Source: Salsipaludibacter sp963735045
GTDB lineage: Bacteria; Actinomycetota; Nitriliruptoria; Nitriliruptorales; Nitriliruptoraceae
DNA: 64,000 bases
Assembly: GCA_963735045.1 (NCBI GenBank)
Contig: CAVTIZ010000003.1
Location: 186,001 to 250,000, forward strand
Reading direction: 5' to 3'
A program made the position numbers and the translations under genes. Of the stretch, positions 41,850-50,107 are shown in pieces. The first letter of the stretch is position 1. The number at the start of each line of letters is the position of its first letter. Below the pieces are notes generated by a model. That model did not search any database, was not told the DNA's origin, and saw nothing but the letters and a program-made list of their open reading frames with translations.

Positions 41850-42343
41850 CCGGCGAGGACCGGAATGGGATCCGATCGGTGGGCGTTGCTGGTGTGACGG
41901 TGCGTCGTGCAGTATCATCGCCCTCGTCTCCCGCACCGATCGGTCGCGGAATTCCTCCGGCCAGGACATGGCATCGCACGGTCCTCGACCGAGCGCATCC
42001 ACGGACCGGCCCGTCGGAATCGCCCGTCGGCTGATCACACCGCCACCTCGTGGTGATCGGTCCCCAGCGGGATCACGGTGACCGGCGCGCAGCGCCTGCT
42101 CGTCGCCCTCGGGCGACTCCTCGGCGCTCCGCCTCGCCACTGCGCCACACCCGGCGCATCTTTGACGCACCCCACCGCTTGGTGACGCCGCGACGATCGG
42201 CGCCCCCGCAGGACGTCTGTCGGGGAGTCTTCGAACGTCGAGCCATCCAGGCCCGACCGGCCGCATCCGGCGGCCTCGGCCGCCCGACCGCGGCCCACCC
42301 ACGATCGACCAGGCCGATGGCCTGACCCAAGGACCAGCATTTC
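41850..42343 (+). promoter_or_regulatory. Long leader of rho
   Basis: 494 bp between thrB and rho with no supportable gene. A TATCAT box (41913-41918) is a good -10 candidate but has no strong -35. It would give a leader of about 420 nt. Small inverted repeats are present (GATCAC/GTGATC around 42032-42057, TCGCC/GGCGA around 42103-42116). Long rho leaders in other bacteria serve autogenous attenuation; this is inferred here. Confidence 0.45.
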
Positions 42344-44215
42344 ATGGATCGTTCCCTGCTGGAGAAGAAGGCACTCGCCGAACTGCGTGAGATTGCCTCC
42401 ACGCTCGAACTCAAGGGGTTCACCCGCCTTCGCAAGGCCGACCTCGTCGACCTCATCATCGGCACCGACGGTGCCACCAACGGCAACGGCCATGCCGCCA
42501 ACGGGGTCGACACGGCCGACACCGACACCGACGGGGCCGAGGCCTCGTCCAACGGCACGGGCCCCAGCGCACCCGACCCCGCCGGCGATGGCGACGACGA
42601 GTCGACCGACGCCACCGCGACGTCGGCGCCCGGGTCCTCCGACGCCGGCGAGGCGTCGGACGCGACGACGAGTGCGAGCGCGGACGAACCCGCGCCCCAC
42701 CGTGCGATCGACCATCGTGAGGCCGCGGCCTCACGCGCTCGTTCGCGCAGTCGCCGTCGATCCGGGTCCTCCGACGACGCCGGGCGTGACCGCGACGAGC
42801 GCGACGACCGGGGGACCACCTCCGACACGAACGATCGCAGCGACGACCGCAGCGACGGTCGATCCGACGACAACGATGACCACGACAAGGACGAGACCAT
42901 CAGCAAGGGTGGCAACAACAACCAGGGAGGCAACGGCGGGGGTGGCGGCAGCCGTCGTCGCAAGAACCGTCGCCGGGGGAAGAACCGCAACAAGGGCAGT
43001 GACCAGGACCAGGGGAACCAGAACAACCAGGGGAACCAGGGCAACCAGAGCAAGGGCGGCGGGGGCAACGGCAACGACGACCTGTCCAACGCCGAGGTCC
43101 GCGAGGGCGTGCTGGACCTGCTGCCCGAGGGCTACGGCTTCCTGAGGGTCACCGGCTACCTCACCGGCGACCGCGACGTCTACGTCAGCCAGTCCTACGT
43201 GCGTCGGTTCAACCTGCGTCGCGGCGACCGGGTCAAGGGTCCCATCCGGGCCAACAACCGGGGCAACGACAAGTTCCCCGCGCTGGCCCGGGTCGACGAG
43301 ATCGAGGGCCTGAGCGTCGAGGAGCACAAGGACGTCACGCGGGCCCAGTTCAAGGACCTGACCCCGCTGTTCCCCAACGAGCGGCTGCGGCTGGAGACCG
43401 AGGAGAAGGCCCCGATCTCGATGCGCATCATGGACATGATGTCGCCCATCGGCAAGGGCCAGCGTGGCCTGATCGTGTCGCCGCCCAAGGCCGGCAAGAC
43501 CACCATCCTCAAGCAGCTCGCGCAGGCGATCGAGACCAACAACCCCGAGGTCCACGTGATGGTGGTCCTGGTCGACGAGCGGCCCGAGGAGGTCACCGAC
43601 TTCCAGCGCTCGTGCCGTGGTGAGGTCATCTCGTCGACCTTCGACCGACCGGCCGACGACCACACCCAGGTCGCCGAGCTGACCATCGAACGGGCCCAGC
43701 GACTGGTCGAGCGTGGCCAGGACGTGGTGATCCTGCTGGACTCGATCACCCGACTGGGACGCGCCTACAACCTTGCCGCGCCGGCCTCCGGTCGCATCCT
43801 GTCCGGCGGCATCGACTCCGCGGCGCTGTACCCGCCCAAGCGCTTCTTCGGCGCGGCCCGCAACATCGAGGACGGCGGCTCGCTGACCATCCTGGCCAGT
43901 GCACTGATCGAGACCGGGTCCAAGATGGACGAGGTCATCTTCGAGGAGTTCAAGGGCACGGGCAACATGGAGCTGCGCCTGGACCGCCGCATGGAGCAGA
44001 AGCGGATCTTCCCGGCCATCGACGTGCAGCAGTCCGGCACGCGCCGCGAGGAACTGCTGCTGGGCAAGGGCGAACTGGAGGTCATCTGGAAGCTGCGCCG
44101 CGTGCTGGCCCAGATGGACACCGGTGCCGCCCTGGAACTGCTGATCGACAAGCTCAAGGCGACCCGCTCCAACAAGCAGTTCCTGCAGGCCATCGCCAAC
44201 TCCAACATCGGCTGA
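42344..44215 (+). CDS. rho: Transcription termination factor Rho with large N/G/R-rich insert
   Basis: A 623-residue hexameric RNA helicase that terminates transcription. The N-terminal Rho_N domain (LLEKKALAELREIASTLELK) is followed by about 180 residues of disordered sequence: first acidic/Ser/Ala, then Arg/Ser, and finally an Asn/Gly/Gln-rich block (residues about 185-245, GGNNNQGGNGGGGG, RRRKNRRRGKNRNKGSDQDQ). The RNA-binding cold-shock domain then begins (EGVLDLLPEGYGFLRVTGYL), with Walker A PPKAGKTT (K385) and the C-terminal catalytic part. Such inserts are typical of actinobacterial Rho, but Asn/Gln enrichment as here is unusual. ATG 42344 matches the family N-terminus. Confidence 0.96.
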   Translation: MDRSLLEKKALAELREIASTLELKGFTRLRKADLVDLIIGTDGATNGNGHAANGVDTADTDTDGAEASSNGTGPSAPDPAGDGDDESTDATATSAPGSSDAGEASDATTSASADEPAPHRAIDHREAAASRARSRSRRRSGSSDDAGRDRDERDDRGTTSDTNDRSDDRSDGRSDDNDDHDKDETISKGGNNNQGGNGGGGGSRRRKNRRRGKNRNKGSDQDQGNQNNQGNQGNQSKGGGGNGNDDLSNAEVREGVLDLLPEGYGFLRVTGYLTGDRDVYVSQSYVRRFNLRRGDRVKGPIRANNRGNDKFPALARVDEIEGLSVEEHKDVTRAQFKDLTPLFPNERLRLETEEKAPISMRIMDMMSPIGKGQRGLIVSPPKAGKTTILKQLAQAIETNNPEVHVMVVLVDERPEEVTDFQRSCRGEVISSTFDRPADDHTQVAELTIERAQRLVERGQDVVILLDSITRLGRAYNLAAPASGRILSGGIDSAALYPPKRFFGAARNIEDGGSLTILASALIETGSKMDEVIFEEFKGTGNMELRLDRRMEQKRIFPAIDVQQSGTRREELLLGKGELEVIWKLRRVLAQMDTGAALELLIDKLKATRSNKQFLQAIANSNIG

Positions 44216-44369
44216 CTTCGAGGCTCTGGCGTGGCCCTTCTGGACGCCCTGGCGTCGGCTGGTCCGTCGGTCGCCAGGTCTGACCGCATGGCCCGTGGGG
44301 TGGCAGTCGGGACTTCGTACCGTCGTGGGTCGGACCCCAACCGGACCCGACCCCGACCACGGAGTGGCC

Positions 44370-44885
44370 ATGAGTGACGCGAACGAGAACATGCCGAGCA
44401 GCGCGACCGGTGACGGCGAGGCCGTCGAGACCGTCGTCGGCCTGATGCGCGACATGCGCACGGTGATGGTGACCACCTCGACCGCCGACGGGTCCCTGAC
44501 CAGTCGCCCGATGACCGTGCAGGAGGTCACCGACACCGGCGACGTGTGGATCATCGCGTCGTCGTCGGGCGCGATGGTCGACGAGATGCGCGCGCACCCG
44601 GAGGTGAACCTGGCGTTCACCTCCTCCAACGACTTCGTGTCGCTGTCCGGGAGGGCCGAGGTCGGCCAGGACGTCGACAAGGCCCGCGAACTGTGGAACC
44701 GCCCCACGGACGCGTGGTTCGAGGACGGCCCCGAGGATCCCGACATGGCCACGGTGCTGGTCCACGGCGACTCCGCCCAGTACTGGGACGGCCCCGGCCA
44801 GCTGGCCTCGCTGACCGCGATGCTCACCGCCAGCTTCACCGACAACCCCCCGGACACCGGCGAGTCCGAGGAAGTCGACCTCTGA
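44370..44885 (+). CDS. PNPOx-like general stress protein
   Basis: A 171-residue split-barrel flavin-binding protein of the pyridoxamine-5'-phosphate-oxidase-like / general stress protein 26 group. The pattern is VGLMRDMRTVMVTTSTADGSLTSRPMTVQ, then VWIIASSSGAMVDEMRAHPEVNLAFTSSNDFVSLSGRAEV and a DAWFEDGPEDPDMATVLVHG segment. The barrel should bind FMN, FAD or F420 and protect against stress in relatives; the substrate is unknown. ATG 44370 has GGAG upstream. It is followed after 19 bp by a strong hairpin. Confidence 0.88.
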   Translation: MSDANENMPSSATGDGEAVETVVGLMRDMRTVMVTTSTADGSLTSRPMTVQEVTDTGDVWIIASSSGAMVDEMRAHPEVNLAFTSSNDFVSLSGRAEVGQDVDKARELWNRPTDAWFEDGPEDPDMATVLVHGDSAQYWDGPGQLASLTAMLTASFTDNPPDTGESEEVDL

Positions 44886-44903
44886 CCCACCCCACCCAAC
44901 ACC

Positions 44904-44955
44904 CTCCACCGTGAGCGATCCTGCCGACATCCCGGCCGATTCGCTCACGGTGGAG
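44904..44955. repeat. Dispersed hairpin element, copy A
   Basis: A perfect 15-bp stem (CTCCACCGTGAGCGA, 44904-44918; TCGCTCACGGTGGAG, 44941-44955) encloses a 22-nt loop with GATCCTGCCGACATCCCGGC. It begins 19 bp after the stop codon of the PNPOx-like gene and may serve as its terminator. The same element with shared loop sequence occurs at 55013-55058. Confidence 0.8.
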
Positions 44956-44980
44956 CTCTTGGTGAGGGGCGGCTGTTTCG

Positions 44981-45040
44981 GGGCGTGCGGGGCGTGCTGG
45001 TTCGAGTCTTTGAGGGGCGTGCGGGTCGTGCTGGTTCGAG
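44981..45040. repeat. 26-bp direct repeat
   Basis: The unit GGGCGTGCGGGGCGTGCTGG followed by TTCGAG occurs at 44981-45006 and 45015-45040 with one G-to-T change. It sits in the noncoding stretch 44886-45197. Confidence 0.8.
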
Positions 45041-45060
45041 GTCGTGGTTTCGAGGTGATG

Positions 45061-45160
45061 GTGTGGTGGTGGTCGTGGTGTGGTGGTCGTGGTGTGGTGG
45101 TCGTGGTGTGGTGGTCGTGGTGTGGTGGTGGTCGTGGTGTGGTGGGTGGTCGTGGTGCGG
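45061..45160. repeat. GT-rich minisatellite, period 14
   Basis: About six units of GGTCGTGGTGTGGT with 3-4 bp spacers in the last ones. The strand is almost free of A and C, so it may be prone to unusual secondary structure. No gene is supported here. Confidence 0.85.
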
Positions 45161-45197
45161 CGTGGCGTCGACGACGGAGTCTTCGTCGGGGGGCAAC

Positions 45198-45608
45198 GTG
45201 GGTGACACGACGTGGAAACCTGGGGCGGTCACCATCGGGGCGGTCCGTGCAGGAGACCCTCGACGAAGGATCGACCATGACCCGTCGCATCCGACCAGCC
45301 CCCACGCCATCGACCCCCACGGCGTCGAGCGCCACGGCGTCGAGCGCCACGGCGTCGACCGCCACGCCCTCGATCCTCACGCCATCGTCCCCGACGCCAT
45401 CGACCCCGCGGCGTCGAGCGCTGCGGCGTCGAGTGCTGCACCGTCGACTGAAGCGGCGTCGGACGGTCCGGACGCACCGCCGCAGGGGGGCCTGCGGGAC
45501 ATCGCCCCCGGGCCGGATCCCGACCGCGTCGAGCGGCCCTGCCACCTGCCCATGGCCTGGGCCGCCGGGCTGGCCGATGACGGGCGTCGCCTCGCCGTGT
45601 CCGCCTGA
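45198..45608 (+). CDS. Hypothetical protein with imperfect pentapeptide-like repeats
   Basis: A 136-residue possible protein. After a short N-terminus (VGDTTWKPGAVTIGAV) it has units of five residues: HAIDP, HGVER, HGVER, HGVDR, HALDP, HAIVP, DAIDP, then AASSA-type units, matching a 15-bp DNA periodicity. The C-terminus (LRDIAPGPDPDRVERPCHLPMAWAAGLADDGRRLAVSA) is normal in composition. Codons in this frame are very GC-rich at position 3, which favours it over the alternative frame starting at 45277, although that start has a better Shine-Dalgarno sequence (GAAGGA). The GTG at 45198 follows a GGGGGG run. Not the standard A(D/N)LxX pentapeptide family. Function unknown. Confidence 0.4.
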   Translation: MGDTTWKPGAVTIGAVRAGDPRRRIDHDPSHPTSPHAIDPHGVERHGVERHGVDRHALDPHAIVPDAIDPAASSAAASSAAPSTEAASDGPDAPPQGGLRDIAPGPDPDRVERPCHLPMAWAAGLADDGRRLAVSA

Positions 45609-45777
45609 CCGAGCTCGATGACCGGCTGTCGGCAGGCGGCCGTGGGCCACCCGGACCGGGACGGCTCGCGCGCCGTCACCGGTGATCCGACGACCCCACG
45701 GCCCGTCGCGGGCTCGACTCGGGCGTCGAGCCTGCGTGGTCGTGGCGGTCGGCCGGGATATCGTCGGTCGCGGTGGC

Positions 45778-47775
45778 ATGAGGTGGTGGAGGTCCGTGAG
45801 CGGTGACGTGAGGGTGGCCCAGGCTCCGGCGGATGAGCCGGCGGCGTTTCGGGGGCGCTCCCGTTCGTGGCTCGTGCTGGGCACCGTCGTCGTCCTGGCG
45901 GCACTCGCGGCGCTCGCCTGGTGGATGACGCGACCACGCATCGAGGACCCGTCCGTCGCGGCCACCGAACTGGCGCGTTCGTGGTCCAACCGGGGGCTGG
46001 TCGGGGTCGACTTCGCCGCCGAGCCCACGCCACCGTCGCGCGACGACCTGGTCGCGATGACCGCCGACCTCGACGTCGACCCACCGGACGTGTCGGTGCA
46101 GTCGGTGGTCGCCGTGCCCGACGACGAGCTGGTGACCACGGCGCTCCTCGCCGTCGCCTGGTCGCTGCCCGACGACCGCACCTGGTCCTACGAGACCTCC
46201 GCCTCGCTGGTCCGTGCGCCCGAGTCCACGGCCTGGGAGGTGGCGTGGGACCCGCGGCTGCTGCATCCCGAGATGACCGTGGCCGAACACCTCGAGCTCG
46301 GTCGCTCCCCCGCCGAGCGCGGGCGCATCCTCGACCGGGACGGCCAGGTGCTGGTCGGACCGGAACGGGTCACGCGAATCGGGCTGGTCCCGGCGCGCAT
46401 CGACGACCTCGACGAGACCGTCGACGCACTGCTGGGGACCCTCGACGACGAACTCGACGTGCAGGTCGACGGCGCGGCCGTCCGGGCCGCCGTCGGGGCC
46501 GCCGAACCCGACCACTTCGTGCCCGTGGTGGTGCTGCGCAACGACGACTACCGAGCGGTCGAGGAGGCGATCTACCCGCTGCCCGGCACGACCTTCCGCG
46601 ACGACGTGCTCTACCTCGCACCCGACCGCGACTTCGCCCGGTTCACCCTGGGGACGGTCGGTGAGGTCACCGCCGAGCAGCTGGAGGAGCAGCCGGGCCG
46701 GTGGGAACCCGGCGACATGGTGGGACAGTCCGGGTTGCAGGCGTCGCTGGAGGACCGGCTGGCCGGCACCCCGGGGTGGTCGGTGGTGGCCGTGGGTGAC
46801 GACGGCAGCGAGGGCGCGGTCCTCCACGAGGTCGCGCCGACGGTCGGGACCGACGTCACCATCACGCTGGACCGGAGCGTGCAGTCCCTGGCCCAGGACG
46901 CCCTCGACGGCCTCGACACCGCTGCGGCCATGGCCGTGGTGCGACCGAGTGACGGGTCGGTCCTCGCGCTGGCCAACTCCGACGCCGCGACCTTCGACGT
47001 CGCCCGCATGGGCCAACTGCCACCGGGGTCGATCTTCAAGGTCGTCACGGCCGGTGCCCTGCTGCAGTCGGGACTGGAGGTCGACAGCCCCGTGTCCTGC
47101 CCCAACGACATCGAGGTCGGGGACCGGACCATCAGCAACGCCGGAACGCTGGCACTGGGCGACACCACCTTCGCCCAGGGCTTCGCCAACTCGTGCAACA
47201 CGGTCTTCATCGCCGAGTCCGAGATCCTCCAACCGGATGCGCTGGCGCGCGCCGCGACCCAGTTCGGCATCGGGACCGGCGTCGAGTGGCCGCTGGGGAT
47301 GCCGGCGTTCACCGGCGACGTCCCGGTGACCACGGACCGCTTCGACCAGGCCCTGACATCCTTCGGGCAGGGCAAGACGCTGGTCAACCCGCTGGACCTG
47401 GCCACGGTGATGGCGACGGTGGCCGACGGCCAGCAGGTGCTGCCCACGCTCGTGGTCGGCACCGAGCCGGTGGCCGGCCCCGACCTCGAACCGCTGCCCG
47501 ACGACGTGGTCGCCGACCTGCAGGACCTCACCCGCCTGGTCGTCACCGACGGCTCCGGAACGGCGGTCCAGGACCTCCCCGGCGAACCCGTGCACGGCAA
47601 GACCGGGACCGCCGACTTCACCGACGAGGACGGTGCGACCAGCCAGCACGTGTGGTTCGCGGGCTACCAGGGCGACCTGGCGGTCGCGTTGGTGGTGATC
47701 GACAGCCCCGGCGGGAGTGGTGGTGGCACCGCCGCGCCGCTGGTCGCCACCTTCCTCGAGTCGCTGGCGGGCTGA
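45778..47775 (+). CDS. Class B penicillin-binding protein
   Basis: A 665-residue membrane-anchored transpeptidase that cross-links peptidoglycan. A single N-terminal helix (SWLVLGTVVVLAALAALAWW) is followed by an NTF2-like MecA_N-type domain (ATELARSWSNRGLVGVDF), a dimerisation domain (AERGRILDRDGQVLV) and the penicillin-binding domain: SxxK at 418-421 (PPGSIFKVVTA), SxN at 472-474 (ANSCNTVF) and KTG at 608-610 (HGKTGTAD). Catalytic residues are all present. MecA_N-containing proteins of this type are known in actinobacteria (for example PbpA-like). Start uncertain: ATG 45778, or GTG 45796 just 3 bp after GGAGG. Confidence 0.9.
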   Translation: MRWWRSVSGDVRVAQAPADEPAAFRGRSRSWLVLGTVVVLAALAALAWWMTRPRIEDPSVAATELARSWSNRGLVGVDFAAEPTPPSRDDLVAMTADLDVDPPDVSVQSVVAVPDDELVTTALLAVAWSLPDDRTWSYETSASLVRAPESTAWEVAWDPRLLHPEMTVAEHLELGRSPAERGRILDRDGQVLVGPERVTRIGLVPARIDDLDETVDALLGTLDDELDVQVDGAAVRAAVGAAEPDHFVPVVVLRNDDYRAVEEAIYPLPGTTFRDDVLYLAPDRDFARFTLGTVGEVTAEQLEEQPGRWEPGDMVGQSGLQASLEDRLAGTPGWSVVAVGDDGSEGAVLHEVAPTVGTDVTITLDRSVQSLAQDALDGLDTAAAMAVVRPSDGSVLALANSDAATFDVARMGQLPPGSIFKVVTAGALLQSGLEVDSPVSCPNDIEVGDRTISNAGTLALGDTTFAQGFANSCNTVFIAESEILQPDALARAATQFGIGTGVEWPLGMPAFTGDVPVTTDRFDQALTSFGQGKTLVNPLDLATVMATVADGQQVLPTLVVGTEPVAGPDLEPLPDDVVADLQDLTRLVVTDGSGTAVQDLPGEPVHGKTGTADFTDEDGATSQHVWFAGYQGDLAVALVVIDSPGGSGGGTAAPLVATFLESLAG

Positions 47776-47905
47776 CCCGCGACGGCCGTCGGCCGGGGGA
47801 CGGGGACGGGCCAGCAGGGACGGGGCCATACCCTGCCCCGATCCCCCCAACCGGACCGGTGCCCGTGCCGACCGGTCTCCTCCCCGACGACCTCCGGAGA
47901 TGTCG

Positions 47906-49675
47906 ATGTCCGACCACCACCAGGGCATGGGCGCGATCGTGCTCGACGAGGGAACCGCGTTCCGGGTGTGGGCGCCGCACGCCGAGTCGGTGGCGGTGCG
48001 TGGCGACTTCAACCAGTGGTCCGAGGACGCCGACCCGATGGAGTCGGAGGGAAACGGCTACTGGTACCGCGAGGTCGGCCACGCCGGCCCGGGCCACGAG
48101 TACCAGTACCGGCTGACCACGCCCGACGGCGTGCTGGACCGCATCGACCCCTACGCCCGGTTCGTCACCAACTCGGTGGGCAACGGCATCATCGTCGACC
48201 CCGACGCCTTCGACTGGCAGGGCGACGACTTCGAATGCCCGCCACACCACCAGCTGGTGGTCTACGAGACCCACGTGGGCTCGTTCGTCGGTGGGCCCGG
48301 GGGGCCGGGCAACCTCCCCCTGGTGACCGAGAAGCTGGGCTACCTCACCGACCTCGGGATCAACGCGGTCGAGCTGATGCCGCTCATGGAGTTCGCCGGG
48401 GACACCTCGTGGGGCTACAACCCGGCCCACATCTTCGCCGTCGAGTCGGCCTACGGCGGGCCGGACGCACTCAAGACCTTCGTCCGGGCCGCCCACCAGC
48501 ACGGGATCGCGGTCATCCTCGACGTCGTCTACAACCACCTCGGGCCGTCCGACCTCGACCTGTGGCGTTTCGACGGCTGGTCGGAGAACGACAAGGGTGG
48601 CATCTACTTCTACCAGGACCACCGGTCGGCGACCCCGTGGGGTGACACCCGGCCCGACTACGGCCGGGAGCAGGTCCGCAACCTGCTCCACGACAACGCG
48701 TTCATGTGGCTGCGCGAGTACCACGTCGACGGCCTGCGCTTCGACATGACGCCCTACATGCGCAGTGTCGACGGCACCGGCAAGGACATCCCGCAGGGGT
48801 GGGACCTGATGCGCTGGATCGCCTCCGACGTCCGCGAGCAGTTCCCGGGCCGGATCATGATCGCCGAGGACCTCCACGGCGACCACGCCGTGACCTCGAC
48901 CGGGCCCGAGGGAGCCTGCTTCCACAGCCAATGGGACACCCACTTCGTCCACCCCGTACGTGCGGCGTTGACCACCGAGCACGACGACGATCGGGACATG
49001 GCGGCGGTCGCCGAGGCGGTGACCTACGACTACGGCGATGCGTTCGCCCGGGTCGTCTACACCGAGTCCCACGACGAGGTGGCCAACGGCAAGGCCCGGA
49101 TCCCCACCGAGGTCGACGCCGACGACCCCAGCGGGTGGGCGGCCCAGAAGCGCGCGACCCTCGGGATCGCGTTGACGCTGACCTCGCCGGGCATCCCGAT
49201 GTTGTTCCAGGGCCAGGAGTTCCTCGAGGACGAGTGGTTCCGCGACGACGTGCCACTGGACTGGCCACGCCAGGAGCAGTTCCGCGACGTGGTGCGGATG
49301 GTGTGTGACCTGGTCCGGTTGCGGCGCGACTACGACGGTGTCGCCGGTGGGCTGTCGGGCCAACACACCGAGGTCCTGCACCGCGACGACGACGCCAAGG
49401 TGCTGGCGTGGGCGCGCCGCAACGACGATCCGGGACAGGACGTCGTGGTGATCGCCAACTTCCGGGCCGACGAGACCGGTGCCCACCAGATCGGCTTCCC
49501 GACCCCCGGCCCGTGGCGCCTCGCCCTCAACTCCGACGCCACCACCTACAGCAGCCTGTTCGGCGACCACGGGAGCGGCGACGTCGTCGCCGACCCGGCC
49601 GAGGGCGGCGACTGGCCGGCCGTGGCCGAGGTCCGGATCGGACCCGCCAGCCTCCTGGTCTACACGCGGGCCTGA
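47906..49675 (+). CDS. GH13 alpha-glucan enzyme with CBM48 (branching/trehalohydrolase-like)
   Basis: A 589-residue enzyme. An N-terminal CBM48 (FRVWAPHAESVAVRGDFNQW) precedes a GH13 TIM barrel. Catalytic residues are the nucleophile Asp280 (GLRFDMTPY), the acid/base Glu321 (MIAEDLHG) and Asp390 (TESHDEV), preceded by the conserved LDVVYNHLGPSD. The C-terminal domain is short. This layout is shared by short GlgB-type branching enzymes and TreZ trehalohydrolases, and motifs here do not separate them; no treY or glg gene is adjacent. ATG 47906 lies 6 bp after GGAG; the ATG six bases earlier is too close to it. The 3' end overlaps a convergent small ORF by 16 bp. Confidence 0.88.
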   Translation: MSDHHQGMGAIVLDEGTAFRVWAPHAESVAVRGDFNQWSEDADPMESEGNGYWYREVGHAGPGHEYQYRLTTPDGVLDRIDPYARFVTNSVGNGIIVDPDAFDWQGDDFECPPHHQLVVYETHVGSFVGGPGGPGNLPLVTEKLGYLTDLGINAVELMPLMEFAGDTSWGYNPAHIFAVESAYGGPDALKTFVRAAHQHGIAVILDVVYNHLGPSDLDLWRFDGWSENDKGGIYFYQDHRSATPWGDTRPDYGREQVRNLLHDNAFMWLREYHVDGLRFDMTPYMRSVDGTGKDIPQGWDLMRWIASDVREQFPGRIMIAEDLHGDHAVTSTGPEGACFHSQWDTHFVHPVRAALTTEHDDDRDMAAVAEAVTYDYGDAFARVVYTESHDEVANGKARIPTEVDADDPSGWAAQKRATLGIALTLTSPGIPMLFQGQEFLEDEWFRDDVPLDWPRQEQFRDVVRMVCDLVRLRRDYDGVAGGLSGQHTEVLHRDDDAKVLAWARRNDDPGQDVVVIANFRADETGAHQIGFPTPGPWRLALNSDATTYSSLFGDHGSGDVVADPAEGGDWPAVAEVRIGPASLLVYTRA

Positions 49676-49941
49676 CCGCGGGCCGTCGTGGCACCACCGG
49701 CGGCCGTGGACTCCCCACGCCCCACGAGCCGGAGGTGGCGGGCCCGTCCCGCCGGGTGGCGCGCCATCGCGGCCTGCCGTGCCGCCGCGCGGAACTGGTC
49801 CCGTTCGTGCTCGGCGAGCTGCGGCTCGGCCAGCCACACCACCGCGCCCGGGTGCAGGACCTCGTCGTCGACCACGTCGTCGGGCCGCAGCACCGTGGAC
49901 GGGCGGATGCCGGTGGGGACGGTGGTGAGCGTGGCACCCAT
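49660..49941 (-). CDS. Hypothetical small protein
   Basis: A 93-residue soluble protein of unknown family. The N-terminal half has TLTTVPTGIRPSTVLRPDDVVDDEVLHPGAVVWLAEP, a likely beta-rich core, then a charged helix QLAEHERDQFRAAARQAAMARHPAGRARHLRLVG and a Gly/Thr/Arg tail that overlaps the 3' end of the convergent GH13 gene. ATG 49941 is preceded by GGGAG at 7 bp, and this is the main support. It is divergent from the large regulator gene at 50108. Confidence 0.6.
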   Translation of the reverse strand: MGATLTTVPTGIRPSTVLRPDDVVDDEVLHPGAVVWLAEPQLAEHERDQFRAAARQAAMARHPAGRARHLRLVGRGESTAAGGATTARGQARV

Positions 49942-50107
49942 CGTGGTGCTCCCTGGTCGGTGGCGGTCCCCGACGAGAGGGACGTGGCGGCCCGCCTGAT
50001 ACCGCCCGGCCGGCAGCGATCGCCGCATGGGTCGCGCTCGGGCCGTGGCGGGCGAGGGTCGTCGCTAGGGTCGGCGAGGCCACCGTGGCGGTCGACGGAG
50101 GGATTCG

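Noticed and set aside
45061..45160. Possible CRISPR array
   Set aside because: Units are directly adjacent with no spacers of unique sequence, so it is a minisatellite. The same holds for the other arrays; no cas genes are present.
45277..45621. Alternative frame with GAAGGA ribosome-binding site in the pentad-repeat region
   Set aside because: Codon third-position bias and C-terminal composition are poorer than in the frame 45198-45608; kept only as an alternative.
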